Assembly (NCBI RefSeq): GCF_000518265.1
Contig: NZ_JADG01000021.1
Span: 1-64,000, forward strand
Direction of reading: 5' to 3'
Source of the DNA: Actinomadura oligospora ATCC 43269
Lineage (GTDB): Bacteria > Actinomycetota > Actinomycetes > Streptosporangiales > Streptosporangiaceae
DNA length: 64,000 bases
The notes below the pieces were generated by a model. That model did no database searches, was not told the origin of the DNA, and saw only the letters and a program-made list of their open reading frames with translations. Of the stretch, positions 24,653-33,503 are shown piece after piece. The position numbers and the translations under genes were made by a program. Position 1 is the first letter of the stretch. Each line of letters begins with the position of its first letter.

Positions 24653-25192
24653 TCAGGTGACGTCGTCGTCCTCCGCCTCGACCCGGTCGAGGAGATCGGT
24701 GATCAGCCGCACGGCGGCGTCGTCGTCACCGGTGAGCTCGTTCACGCGCAGGCCGAGCAGGACCATCGCGACCTCCAGCGCCGTCATCTCCTCCTTCCGC
24801 CAGGCGCCGTGCTCGCGCCGCCACAGCGTCGGGCTGATGCCGACCACCGGGGCGACCAGCAGCGCCGCGACGGTGGGGATGCCCTCGTCGTTGACGACCT
24901 TCATCAGCTTCATCGTCCCGAGCACCCAGGGGACGACATGCTCCATCACGTCCTCGTCCTGGGAGGCGTAGGCGTCCTCGAGCCACTGCATGTACACGTA
25001 GATCAGCGTGCACGCGCCGTCGAGCACGTCGGCGGCCCCCTGCGGGCCGAAGGACTCCAGGTATCGGCTCCTCAGCTCGTCCTCACCGGCGGCCTCACCG
25101 CTGCCGAGGGACTTGAGGCGCGTGTCGAGGACGGTCAGCGCGGCCGCGATGTCGCCGACCGGCGCACGATCGGGAGCCAACGGGGACGTCAT
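24653..25192 (-). CDS. Hypothetical helical protein in the biosynthetic cluster
   Basis: A 179-aa soluble, mostly helical and acidic protein that I do not recognise. It has a segment ADVLDGACTLIYVYMQWLEDAYASQD, a somewhat hydrophobic HVVPWVLGTMKLMKVVNDEGIPTVAALLVAPVV, and ends in an acidic tail EAEDDDVT. No catalytic motif or signal peptide is evident. The ATG at 25190-25192 (MTSPLAPDR) has GGAGG six bases upstream; an adjacent ATG lies three bases earlier. It precedes the ATP-grasp operon on the same strand (149-bp gap with its own promoter) and is divergent from the ABC exporter, so it may be a cluster accessory or regulator. Confidence 0.75.
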   Translation of the reverse strand: MTSPLAPDRAPVGDIAAALTVLDTRLKSLGSGEAAGEDELRSRYLESFGPQGAADVLDGACTLIYVYMQWLEDAYASQDEDVMEHVVPWVLGTMKLMKVVNDEGIPTVAALLVAPVVGISPTLWRREHGAWRKEEMTALEVAMVLLGLRVNELTGDDDAAVRLITDLLDRVEAEDDDVT

Positions 25193-25344
25193 CATCCACC
25201 TCCGAGAGACCGTGCCCGTCCTGCGGCGGGACACGGCCCACCCTATGCGCCGACGCGTTCGCTCACTCTCCGAACACAGGAGCCGTCCCCGACTAGGGCG
25301 CGGCCTTATGGCTTCGGGCGGTGCCTTAGGGTCACGGTCGGCGC

Positions 25345-26289
25345 ATGGAAGCCGCTGTCGCCGCGTCCTCGCTGCGCCGCATGTACGAGCGCAGGCGGAA
25401 GGACGCCGTCGTCGCCTTGGACGACCTCACGCTGACCATCGCCCAGAACGAGATCCACGGGCTGCTCGGGCCGAACGGCGCGGGCAAGACCACCCTCGTC
25501 AAGATCCTCTCGACCGTGCTGCTGCCGACATCGGGGACCGCGCGCGTGCTCGGACACGACGTCGTCGCCGAGACCAAGGCCGTGCGGTCGCTCGTCGGGC
25601 TCGTCCTCGGCGGGGACCGGGGGCTGTACGACCGTCTCACCGCGCGCCGCAACCTGCTGTTCTGGGGGGCGCTGTACAAGCTCGACTCCCGAACGGTCCG
25701 GAGGCGGGCCGACGCGCTGCTCGAACGGGTCGGGCTCGCCGAGCGCGCCGACGATCCCGTCGAACGGTTCTCGCGCGGCATGCGGCAGCGCCTGCACCTG
25801 GCGCGCGGGCTGCTGCACGAACCCCGGGTCCTGTTCCTGGACGAGCCGACCTCCGGCCTCGACCCGGTGGCGGCGGTCGCGTTCCGGCGGCTCGTCCTGG
25901 AACTGCGCGACGAGGGACGCACGTTCCTGCTGGCCACCCACGACATGGACGAGGCGACCGCGCTCTGCGACCGGGTCTCGCTCATCGATCGCGGACGGCT
26001 GCTCCTCACCGACGACACCTCGAACGTCGGGCGGATCCTCGGCGACCGCGAGTGCGTCGACTTCGTCCACGAGGACGACGCGCTCGCGCGGGACCTGGCC
26101 ACCCTCCCGTCGGTCCTCGACGTCGAGCGGCTGGACGACCGGTGGCGCGCGCACACCGCCGACCGTGAGGGTTCGCGGCGCGTCCTGGCCTGGCTGGTCG
26201 AGCGGGACGTCCTCACCGGACGGCACGCGCAGCCGACGCTCGAGGAGGTCTACCTGCGGACCGTCGGCGACCGGGGGATGAGGGTATGA
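25345..26289 (+). CDS. ABC transporter ATP-binding protein
   Basis: A 314-aa ATPase. Walker A GPNGAGKTT lies near residue 48, the signature is FSRGMRQRL, Walker B is VLFLDEPTSGLDP and the H-loop is ATHDMDEATA. It belongs to the drug/polysaccharide-type ABC-2 ATPases. The start ATG at 25345 has no Shine-Dalgarno, and TAGGGT at 25327-25332 could serve as a -10 for a leaderless message. Two permease genes follow with ATGA overlaps. The set is divergent from the biosynthetic genes, so it may export their product or confer self-protection (inference). Confidence 0.92.
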   Translation: MEAAVAASSLRRMYERRRKDAVVALDDLTLTIAQNEIHGLLGPNGAGKTTLVKILSTVLLPTSGTARVLGHDVVAETKAVRSLVGLVLGGDRGLYDRLTARRNLLFWGALYKLDSRTVRRRADALLERVGLAERADDPVERFSRGMRQRLHLARGLLHEPRVLFLDEPTSGLDPVAAVAFRRLVLELRDEGRTFLLATHDMDEATALCDRVSLIDRGRLLLTDDTSNVGRILGDRECVDFVHEDDALARDLATLPSVLDVERLDDRWRAHTADREGSRRVLAWLVERDVLTGRHAQPTLEEVYLRTVGDRGMRV

Positions 26290-27059
26290 CGCACCTGTCG
26301 GTGGTGTGGCGGGCCTTCCAGCTCCAGGCCCTACTGTCGCGGCGCAGCCCCGCGCACCTGCTGATCCTTCTGATCGCGCCCATGCAGACGACGAGCCTGC
26401 TGGCGATGACCCTCCACGCGCACCGCCCGGACGCGGTGGCGACCGCCGTCATCGCGCCCGGCCTCATCGGCCTGTGGGTGTCCTCGCTCGACTACGCCGG
26501 ACGCGTCGTCCCCGAGGACCAGTGGGCCGGGCGGTTCACCCCCATGGTCGCCGCGCCGGTCCCGCTCACGCTGGTCGTCGCCGGGCGCGTCACCGCCGTC
26601 GTGCTGGTGGGCGCGATGGCGTTCGGCGAGTCCTGGCTGGTCGCGGCGCTCGGATTCGGGCGGGTGCTGACCGTCCGCGCCCCCGGGGTGTTCACCGCGG
26701 CCGTCCTGGCCACCTGCCTCGCGTCCGTCGGGACGGCGATGCTGATGTCGGGGGTCATCTCGCTGTCGAGGGCGCGGGACGTCCTCCAGAACTCGCTCAG
26801 CTACCCGTTCTACATCCTCGGCGGGATCGTGTTCCCGCTCACGGTGCTGCCCGGCTGGGTGCGCCCCCTCAGCCACCTGGTGTTCCTGTCCTGGAGCGCG
26901 CGCCTGCTGCGCGACTCCGTCCACGGGACGGCGCACGACTGGCCGCTCGCGCTCGCGACGATCCTCGCGCTCGGAACGGCGGCCCTCGCGGGCGGCATGT
27001 GGCTGACGCACCGCCTCGTCAACCTCGCCCGGCGCAAGGGAACGGTGGGACACGCATGA
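26286..27059 (+). CDS. ABC-2 type permease, first subunit
   Basis: A 257-aa membrane protein with about six helices: HLLILLIAPMQTTSLLAM, TAVIAPGLIGLWVSSLDYAG, then near 100-120, 135-160, 165-185 and 220-240. The YPFYILGGIVFPLTVLPGWV segment is typical of ABC-2 permeases. The ATG overlaps the ATPase stop. With the next gene it would form a heterodimeric channel. Confidence 0.88.
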   Translation: MTHLSVVWRAFQLQALLSRRSPAHLLILLIAPMQTTSLLAMTLHAHRPDAVATAVIAPGLIGLWVSSLDYAGRVVPEDQWAGRFTPMVAAPVPLTLVVAGRVTAVVLVGAMAFGESWLVAALGFGRVLTVRAPGVFTAAVLATCLASVGTAMLMSGVISLSRARDVLQNSLSYPFYILGGIVFPLTVLPGWVRPLSHLVFLSWSARLLRDSVHGTAHDWPLALATILALGTAALAGGMWLTHRLVNLARRKGTVGHA

Positions 27060-27850
27060 TCCACGTGCTCCGGATCGTCCGGCAGGCGACGATGCTCGGG
27101 TTCGCCGAGATGGGCCGCGTCTACACCTGGCGGACGTGGACGTTCGGCTGGCTCGTCCGGCTGCTCTGCCAGGTGAGCTTCTACGCCCTGCTCGGCTCCT
27201 ACCTCGGCGACCCGGGCCTGACCCGGTACGTCCTGGTCGGGAACATCGTCGTCCTGGCGTGCCTGGAGTCCACCATCGTGGTCATCTCGCTCGCCGGGGA
27301 GCGCGCCCAGGGGACGCTGCCGCTGCTCGCCGTCGCGCCCGCCGGGCACCTGCCCGTCTACCTGGGACGCGGCGTCCAGTGGATGACGACCGGCCTGGTC
27401 AGCTCACTCGTCGCCTGGACCGTCCTGCCGCCGCTGCTCGGCGTCCCGCTGCCGTGGCCGCGCGCGGCGTACGCGATCCCGGTCATCGCCCTCATCCTGC
27501 TCAGCAGCTACGGCTACGGATGCGCGCTGGCGGGCGTCGCGCTGCGCCTGCGCGGGGTCGAGTGGCTCGTCCTGAACTTCGCGTACGGAATCGTCATGAC
27601 GTTCGGCGGCGTCAACGTCCCCCTGTCGTTCTGGCCCGCTCCCCTGCGCGCGGCACTGGAGTTCCTGCCGCTCGTCCATGGGTTGCAGGCCGTCCGCGGC
27701 ATCCTGGACGGCGCCCCCACCGGCCACGTCCTCGCCCAGGTCGGACTCGAGGCACTGGTCGGGACGGCCTGGTACACGATCGCCTGGCTCTCCATGGACC
27801 GCCTGGTAGCCACCGGCCGCCGCACCGGCACCCTCGACCACGCAGGCTGA
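27056..27850 (+). CDS. ABC-2 type permease, second subunit
   Basis: A 264-aa membrane protein with about six helices, including WLVRLLCQVSFYALLGSYLG and YVLVGNIVVLACLESTIVVI. The segment IVMTFGGVNVPLSFWPAPLR occupies the position of the last periplasmic loop. The ATG overlaps the preceding stop by four bases. It shares little sequence with the first permease, consistent with heterodimer pairing. The gene is followed by a strong bidirectional terminator. Confidence 0.88.
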   Translation: MIHVLRIVRQATMLGFAEMGRVYTWRTWTFGWLVRLLCQVSFYALLGSYLGDPGLTRYVLVGNIVVLACLESTIVVISLAGERAQGTLPLLAVAPAGHLPVYLGRGVQWMTTGLVSSLVAWTVLPPLLGVPLPWPRAAYAIPVIALILLSSYGYGCALAGVALRLRGVEWLVLNFAYGIVMTFGGVNVPLSFWPAPLRAALEFLPLVHGLQAVRGILDGAPTGHVLAQVGLEALVGTAWYTIAWLSMDRLVATGRRTGTLDHAG

Positions 27851-27908
27851 GAACCCGGCCACGAGGAACTGACACGGCCGCCGCGGCCAGACCGCCCCGA
27901 AAGGCGAA

Positions 27909-27944
27909 CGCGCCCCCGGCCTTCGTGAGAAGGCCGGGGGCGCG
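27909..27944. terminator. Bidirectional terminator, ABC exporter and pheT
   Basis: A perfect 16-bp stem CGCGCCCCCGGCCTTC (27909-27924) with a GTGA loop and its complement (27929-27944) lies between the convergent permease and pheT. Confidence 0.9.
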
Positions 27945-27957
27945 TCGGTGTGGCGTG

Positions 27958-30435
27958 TTACGCGCCGCGCAGGACCGCGCCGGTGCGCTCCGCCGCGACG
28001 GCGACGGCCGCGTCGCGGGCCCCGTTCGCCTCCTCGGCGGTCAGCGTCCGGTCGGACGCGCGGAACCGCAGCGAGTAGGCCAGGGACTTGCGGCCCTCGC
28101 CCACCTGCTCGCCGGTGTACACGTCGAACAGGCGCAGCGACTCCAGCAGCTCGCCCGCGCCGTCCCGCAGGGCGGACGCGACCTCGGCGGCGGGCACCTC
28201 GGCGTCCACCGTCAGCGCCACGTCCTGCGTCGCGACCGGGTACGCCGACACGTCCGGGGCGCGGACGTCGCGCGGCTCGCCGAGCGCGCGGACCTCCAGC
28301 TCCATCGCGCACGTGCGGGCCGGAAGCCCGAACGCCTTCACCACGCGCGGGTGCAGCTCCCCCGCGTGGCCCACGAGCGTGTCGCCCGCGTACAGCGCGG
28401 CGCAGCGGCCCGGGTGCCACGGCGCGTGCCGGTCGGCCTTCACCGTCAGCTCGACGCCCGCCTCGCGGGCGACCACGCGGGCCGCCTCGACGGCGTCCGC
28501 CCAGATCGCGCCCTCGCCCTTGCCCCACCAGCCGGACGGGGCCCGCTCGCCGGACAGCACGACCGCGACGCGGAACGGCTGGTCCGGAAGGGCGGCGTCG
28601 ATCGAGGCGATGTCCTCGGCGGACGGCGCCTGGTCGACCGGCAGGCGCGGCGCGCCCTTCGGCGCGTCCGGACGCCGCCGGAACACCCGTCCGGTCTCGT
28701 ACAGCGCGACGTCGCCGAAGCCGCGGCCGACGTTGCGGGACAGGGACTTCAGCAGCCCCGGCAGCAGCGTCGTGCGCAGCAGCGGCTCGTCCTCCGACAG
28801 CGGGTTCGCCAGCCGCAGCGCGGCCCGGCGGGCGTCGTCGGCCGGAAGCTGCAGGTCGTCGGCGTCCTTCGCGGCGGTGAACGGGAAGTTCAGCACCTCC
28901 ACGTACCCGGAACCGGCGAGGGCGCGGCCGATCCGGCGGCGCAGCCGCTGGTCGGCGGTCAGCCCGCGGCCCGCGACCGGACGCGGCGCGCGCGACGGGA
29001 TGTTGTCGTACCCCTCGAGCCGGATGACCTCCTCGGCCAGGTCGTTGGGGTCGCCCAGGTCCGGACGCCACGACGGCGGCGTCACGACCAGCTCGTCGTC
29101 GCCCGCGACCGCGCAGCCGACCTGCTCCAGGCGGCGCACGACGGTCTCACGGTCGTAGGCGACGCCCGCGACCTTCGCCGGGTGCCCGGCCGACATCGCG
29201 ATCGTGCGCGGCTCGACCGGCGCCTCGGCGTGCGTGACCCCCGGGACGATCTCCGCGCCGCCCAGCTCGGCCAGCATCCGCGCCGCGCGCGCCGACGCGT
29301 ACAGCGGCAGCTCGCGGTCGACGCCGCGCTCGAACCGGTAGGACGCCTCGCTGTGCAGCCTGTGGCGGCGTGCCATCCGCGCGACCACGACCTCGTCGAA
29401 GTGCGCGGCCTCGATCACGATGTCGGACGACTTCTCGTCGATCTCGGTGGCGAGCCCGCCCATCGTCCCGGCCAGCCCGATCGGCCCGGACCCGTCGGTG
29501 ATCAGCAGGTCCTCGGCGTCGAGCTTGCGCTTGACGTGGTCGAGGGTCTCCAGCTTCTCCCCCGCCGCCGCGCGCCGCACCACGATCGGGCCGGTCAGCT
29601 TGGCACGGTCGAAGGTGTGCAGCGGCTGGCCGAGCTCGAGCATCACGTAGTTCGCGACGTCCACGGCGAGCGACACCGGGCGGACGCCGGCGCGGAACAG
29701 CCGCACCCTCATCCGCAGCGGCGTCTCGGCGGACGGGTCGAACCCGCGCACCTCGCGCACGACGAACCGGTCACAGCCGGACGCGTCGCCGATCGACGCC
29801 GGGTACGACTCGCCGGACCCGTCCGGCGGTTCGACGTCGGCCGGGTCGCGGAACGGCACACCGTAGACGGTCGCCGCCTCGCGCGCGATGCCGCGGATCG
29901 ACAGCGCGTAGCCCCGGTCCGGGGTGACGGCGATGTCGAGGACGTCGTCGCGCAGGCCGAGCAGCTCCATGGCGTCGGCGCCGACGACGGTGTCCGGCGG
30001 CAGCACCAGGATGCCGTCGTGGTCGTCGCCGATCGCCAGCTCGCGGACCGAGCAGATCATGCCCTCGGACATGTGCCCGTAGGTCTTCCGCGCGCCGATC
30101 TTGAACCCGCCGGGCAGCTCGCCCCCGGGCAGGATGACGACGACATGGTCGCCGACCTCGAAGTTCGTCGCGCCGCAGATGATCTGCTGCGGCTCACCGG
30201 TGCCGTTGGCGTCGCCGACGTTCACCGTGCAGAACCGGATCGGCTTCTTGAACCCGGTGAGCTCCTCGATGGTCAGCACCTCGCCGACCACGAGCGGGCC
30301 GACGATGTCGGCGCCCGCGCGCTCGACGGTCTCGACCTCCAGGCCCGCGTCGATCAGCTTCGCCGCCAGCTCGCGGCCGGTGATCCCCTCGGGCAGCTCG
30401 ACGTGCTCGCGCAGCCAGGAAAGCGGGGCCCGCAT
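27958..30435 (-). CDS. pheT: Phenylalanyl-tRNA synthetase beta subunit
   Basis: Beta chain of the (alpha-beta)2 enzyme that charges tRNA-Phe; 825 aa, normal size. In order: N-terminal MRAPLSWLREHVELP, the tRNA-binding (EMAP-like) domain around 40-150, B3/B4 editing domain (RFVVREVRGFDPS near 225), B5 (EEVIRLEGYDNIPSRAP near 475), and the C-terminal ferredoxin-fold anticodon-binding domain ending LRFRASDRTLTAEEAN. The ATG overlaps the pheS stop by one base (TGATG), so the subunits are translationally coupled. Confidence 0.97.
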   Translation of the reverse strand: MRAPLSWLREHVELPEGITGRELAAKLIDAGLEVETVERAGADIVGPLVVGEVLTIEELTGFKKPIRFCTVNVGDANGTGEPQQIICGATNFEVGDHVVVILPGGELPGGFKIGARKTYGHMSEGMICSVRELAIGDDHDGILVLPPDTVVGADAMELLGLRDDVLDIAVTPDRGYALSIRGIAREAATVYGVPFRDPADVEPPDGSGESYPASIGDASGCDRFVVREVRGFDPSAETPLRMRVRLFRAGVRPVSLAVDVANYVMLELGQPLHTFDRAKLTGPIVVRRAAAGEKLETLDHVKRKLDAEDLLITDGSGPIGLAGTMGGLATEIDEKSSDIVIEAAHFDEVVVARMARRHRLHSEASYRFERGVDRELPLYASARAARMLAELGGAEIVPGVTHAEAPVEPRTIAMSAGHPAKVAGVAYDRETVVRRLEQVGCAVAGDDELVVTPPSWRPDLGDPNDLAEEVIRLEGYDNIPSRAPRPVAGRGLTADQRLRRRIGRALAGSGYVEVLNFPFTAAKDADDLQLPADDARRAALRLANPLSEDEPLLRTTLLPGLLKSLSRNVGRGFGDVALYETGRVFRRRPDAPKGAPRLPVDQAPSAEDIASIDAALPDQPFRVAVVLSGERAPSGWWGKGEGAIWADAVEAARVVAREAGVELTVKADRHAPWHPGRCAALYAGDTLVGHAGELHPRVVKAFGLPARTCAMELEVRALGEPRDVRAPDVSAYPVATQDVALTVDAEVPAAEVASALRDGAGELLESLRLFDVYTGEQVGEGRKSLAYSLRFRASDRTLTAEEANGARDAAVAVAAERTGAVLRGA

Positions 30436-31544
30436 CAGATCTCCATCCCGAACGGAAGGGTGAAACGGACGTCGCCCTCCACCATGTCGTGCATGTCCTC
30501 GACGCCGTGCCGGAACATCAGCGTCCGCTCGACGCCGAGGCCGAACGCCCAGCCGCTGTACCGGCTCGTGTCGATGCCGCAGGCCACCAGCACGCGCGGG
30601 TTGACCATGCCGCAGCCGCCGAGCTCGATCCAGCCCTCGGACGAGCAGGTGCGGCACGGCTCGCCGCCCGGCTCGGCCGACGCCCCGTGGCACACGAAGC
30701 ACTGCATGTCCACCTCGGCGGACGGCTCGGTGAACGGGAAGTAGGACGGCCGGAACCGCGTCTTCAGCCCGCCGCCGAACATGCCGGTGACGAAGGCGTC
30801 GATCGCGCCCCGCAGGTCGGCCATCGTCAGGCCCTCGTCCACCGCCAGGCCCTCGAGCTGGTGGAAGACCGGAGCGTGCGTCGCGTCCAGCTCGTCGGTG
30901 CGGAAGGTGCGGCCCGGCGCGACCACGTACACGGGCAGCTCGCGCGACAGCAGGGAGCGGATCTGGACCGGCGAGGTGTGCGTGCGCATCACCACGTCGG
31001 ACTCCTCCGACTCCACGAAGAAGGTGTCCTGCATGGACCGCGCGGGGTGGTCGGGCTTGAAATTCAGCGCGTCGAAGTTGAACCAGCCCGCCTCCACCTC
31101 GGGGCCCTCGGAGACCTCGAAGCCCATGGCGACGAACACGTCGGCCATCCGCTCCTGGAGCGTGGTCAGCGGGTGCCGGGCGCCGCGCGGGGCGCGGTCC
31201 CAGGGCAGGGTGACGTCGACGGTCTCCTCGACGAGGACGCGCTGGTCGCGCTCCTCCTCCAGCTCGGCCTGGCGCTTCTTCATCGCCTGGGCGACGGCGC
31301 CGCGGGCCTGGCCGACGCGCTTGCCGGCCTCGGCCTTGGCCTGGGGCGGCAGCGCGCCGATCTCCCGGTTGGCCAGGGCCAGCGGCGAACGGTCGCCCGC
31401 GTGGGCGAGCCGGACGGCCTTCAGGTCGTCCAGGTCGGTGGCGGCCGCGATCGCGGCGAGCGCCGCGTCTCGGGCCTTGTCGAGCTCCGCAGGTTGCAAC
31501 GCGGTCACCTCGACGGGGTCGTAGGACTTGTTGGGTGCAGACAT
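30435..31544 (-). CDS. pheS: Phenylalanyl-tRNA synthetase alpha subunit
   Basis: Catalytic class II subunit, 369 aa. The N-terminal coiled coil (residues ~15-95) contacts tRNA. Class II motifs are visible: motif 2 with FRTDELDATHAPVFHQLEG, GGGLKTRFRPSYFPFTEPS, and motif 3 in FGLGVERTLMFRHG. Four cysteines (CFVCHGASAEPGGEPCRTC) form an apparent zinc-binding-like insert found in many actinobacterial PheS proteins. The ATG is at 31542-31544. No T-box or leader peptide is seen upstream; TAGACT at 31582-31587 (minus strand) may be its -10. Confidence 0.97.
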   Translation of the reverse strand: MSAPNKSYDPVEVTALQPAELDKARDAALAAIAAATDLDDLKAVRLAHAGDRSPLALANREIGALPPQAKAEAGKRVGQARGAVAQAMKKRQAELEEERDQRVLVEETVDVTLPWDRAPRGARHPLTTLQERMADVFVAMGFEVSEGPEVEAGWFNFDALNFKPDHPARSMQDTFFVESEESDVVMRTHTSPVQIRSLLSRELPVYVVAPGRTFRTDELDATHAPVFHQLEGLAVDEGLTMADLRGAIDAFVTGMFGGGLKTRFRPSYFPFTEPSAEVDMQCFVCHGASAEPGGEPCRTCSSEGWIELGGCGMVNPRVLVACGIDTSRYSGWAFGLGVERTLMFRHGVEDMHDMVEGDVRFTLPFGMEI

Positions 31545-31673
31545 GGTGATGTGATGACTCCGGTCGGCGTGGGACGTCCGCAGTCTAGTGCGCGGACGGG
31601 AAAGATCCGGAAAAGCGTGCGCATGCGCGCCGCCCGCACGGGGAGCCCGGTGCCGTGGCGGCTGAGCGGACGC

Positions 31674-32819
31674 TCAGGCGGTGGCGTGGTCGGGGGCCCC
31701 GGCGGGCACGGTAAATCGGAACTCGGCGCCGCCGCCTGGCGCGCGCCGCACGGTGATCACGCCGCCGTGCGCCTCGACGAGGCCCTTCACGATGTAGAGG
31801 CCGAGGCCGGTGCCGCCGCGGCGGCCGGAGGCGGGCCCGCGCCAGAACTGCCGGAAGACGCGCTGGGCGGCCTCGGGCGGAATGCCCTCGCCCTCGTCGC
31901 GTACCGACACCGCGGCTCCTTCTCCGTGTCCGTCCGGCTCCACCACGATCGTGACAGTACCAGCGCCGTGCCGCACCGCGTTTTCCACGAGGTTGCCGAG
32001 GACCTGGTCCATCTTGTCGGGGTCGAGCCACAGCTCGGGCGGTTCGCCGCGCAGTTCGAAGCGGAACCGGTCGGCGGGCTCGCCCGCCGCGACCCGGCCC
32101 GCGATGATCTTGCGGACCTCCTCGGCGAGATCCACCACCTGGCGGCGCATCTCCAGCCGCCCGGCCTCGATCCGGGACACGTCGAGCAGCTCGGTGATCA
32201 GCCGGGTCACCCGGTCGGCGTCGGCGTTCACCGTCTCCAGCATGACCAGCTTCTGGTCGTCGTTGAACCGGTGCCACTTGGACAGCAGCGTCGCCGTGAA
32301 GCCCTTCACGCTCGTCAGCGGCGACCGCAGCTCGTGCGCGACGGTCGAGACCAGGTCGGCGCGGTCGCGCTCGCGGCGGGCCCGGCGCAGCGCGTCCCGC
32401 AGGGTGATCGTGAATCGTTCCACGCGCCCGCCCGCGTCCCGGCGGTAGGCGGCGCTCACCAGGAGCTCGGTGCCGTCGGGGAGGAAGAGCGTCTGCTCGG
32501 GGTGGCGCGTGCGGGTGGACAGGCCGTCGTAGGGCGCCGAGCACTTCCACCAGTCGCGGCCCTCGGCGTCGTGCAGCGGCAGGACGTCGCGGAAGTCGCG
32601 GCCGATCGCCGCCTCCGCCGCGACCCCGGTGAGCCGCCGCGCGGCGGCGTTGAACACCGCCACCCGGCCGTCCGGCCCGGCGACCAGCAGGCCGTCCGGA
32701 AGATCGTCGGGATCGAGCGCCCCGGTCGCCGGCGGGGCGGCGTGCTCGGCCCTCGGACCGGGCACGCGCCGACGCGCGGTCGGGGAGTGCTCTCCACCCA
32801 CGGACGGCCTCCAGAACAC
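31674..32819 (-). CDS. Orphan PAS-domain sensor histidine kinase
   Basis: A cytoplasmic kinase of up to 381 aa without transmembrane segments. A PAS domain (~35-140: LPDGLLVAGPDGRVAVFNAAA, AIGRDFRDVLPL) precedes the phospho-acceptor helix with H in STVAHELRSPLTSVKGF (~165). The ATPase domain has NLVENAVRHG (N box), VRDEGEGIP (G1) and GGTGLGLYIVKGLV (G2). No response regulator is adjacent. Streptomyces carries a similar kinase next to pheS (recalled synteny), so this is a conserved neighbour. The exact start is uncertain: GTG 32819 is the furthest, and several later starts would keep the PAS domain. Confidence 0.9.
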   Translation of the reverse strand: MFWRPSVGGEHSPTARRRVPGPRAEHAAPPATGALDPDDLPDGLLVAGPDGRVAVFNAAARRLTGVAAEAAIGRDFRDVLPLHDAEGRDWWKCSAPYDGLSTRTRHPEQTLFLPDGTELLVSAAYRRDAGGRVERFTITLRDALRRARRERDRADLVSTVAHELRSPLTSVKGFTATLLSKWHRFNDDQKLVMLETVNADADRVTRLITELLDVSRIEAGRLEMRRQVVDLAEEVRKIIAGRVAAGEPADRFRFELRGEPPELWLDPDKMDQVLGNLVENAVRHGAGTVTIVVEPDGHGEGAAVSVRDEGEGIPPEAAQRVFRQFWRGPASGRRGGTGLGLYIVKGLVEAHGGVITVRRAPGGGAEFRFTVPAGAPDHATA

Positions 32820-32922
32820 CGGACGGGACGCGGCCTGACGACAACAGACTCTATCCGGAGACGGCGACGCCGCGGGACCCGAGAGCCTCTGCGGGGCAAG
32901 CGTTTTGTGTCCCTGACGAACG

Positions 32923-32958
32923 CCGCGGCCCGGGCCCCGGCAGGGGCCCGGGCCGCGG
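32923..32958 (-). terminator. Strong hairpin downstream of the STAS gene
   Basis: A perfect 16-bp stem CCGCGGCCCGGGCCCC (32923-32938), GGCA loop and complement (32943-32958) lies 27 bp beyond the STAS stop. There is no U-tract. Confidence 0.8.
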
Positions 32959-32984
32959 ACGCGAGGCTCGGTGTCGGCGCGCGG

Positions 32985-33503
32985 TCAGCCGCGTCCCGCG
33001 GCGGTGGCCGCCTCGGCGGCGGCGATCGCGCCCGCGACGTCGGCGTGCAGCGGGAACAGGGCGTCCAGGCCGACGACGCGCAGCAGGCGCCGCTGCGCCG
33101 GGCGGACCCCGGCGAGCCGGACCCGGCCGCCCCGCGCGGCGAGGGCGTTGCGGACCGACACCAGCACGCCGAGGCCGCTGGCGTCGCAGAATCGCACCCC
33201 GCCGAAGTCGATCACCAGGTCGGCGCAGGCGGACGCGCCCTGAGGACCGGCGAACTCGGTCAGCCGGGAGCGCAGCGCGTCGGCGGTGCGCAGGTCGATC
33301 TCGCCGGCGACGGCGACGACCGTGGTCGTGCCGTGGACGGCGGTGAGCTCGGCCCGCAGCTGCGCGGGGCCCGCGCAGGCGGACGCGGCGCGTCCGGCCG
33401 GCGAGACGCCCGCCAGGCGGCCCGCGGGGACGCCGGTGCGGCATCGGACCTCGGGTCCGCGCCGGGCCGTGTGCCGGGCCGCCGTCCCCCTGTGGTCGGT
33501 CAT
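32985..33503 (-). CDS. STAS-domain protein (anti-sigma-factor antagonist type)
   Basis: A 172-aa protein. The C-terminal ~115 residues form a STAS domain: TTVVAVAGEIDLRTADALRS, then VIDFGGVRFCDASGLGVLVS, where the Ser of DASG is the usual phospho-acceptor of anti-anti-sigma factors. The N-terminal ~55 residues are Arg/Ala/Gly-rich and probably flexible. The ATG at 33501-33503 follows GGGGGA; an in-frame ATG four codons upstream exists. No anti-sigma kinase or sigma-B-type gene is next to it, so its partner is elsewhere. Confidence 0.88.
   Translation of the reverse strand: MTDHRGTAARHTARRGPEVRCRTGVPAGRLAGVSPAGRAASACAGPAQLRAELTAVHGTTTVVAVAGEIDLRTADALRSRLTEFAGPQGASACADLVIDFGGVRFCDASGLGVLVSVRNALAARGGRVRLAGVRPAQRRLLRVVGLDALFPLHADVAGAIAAAEAATAAGRG

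Noticed and set aside
27136..30744. Open frame of 1202 codons on the plus strand
   Set aside because: It lies opposite pheT and pheS, is rich in Arg/Pro/Ala, and has no recognisable domain. Long antisense frames are expected at this GC content.
31545..31673. T-box or leader peptide for pheST
   Set aside because: No T-box consensus and no Phe-rich short frame; only a weak -10 (TAGACT) and a small GTCCGC/GCGGAC inverted repeat.
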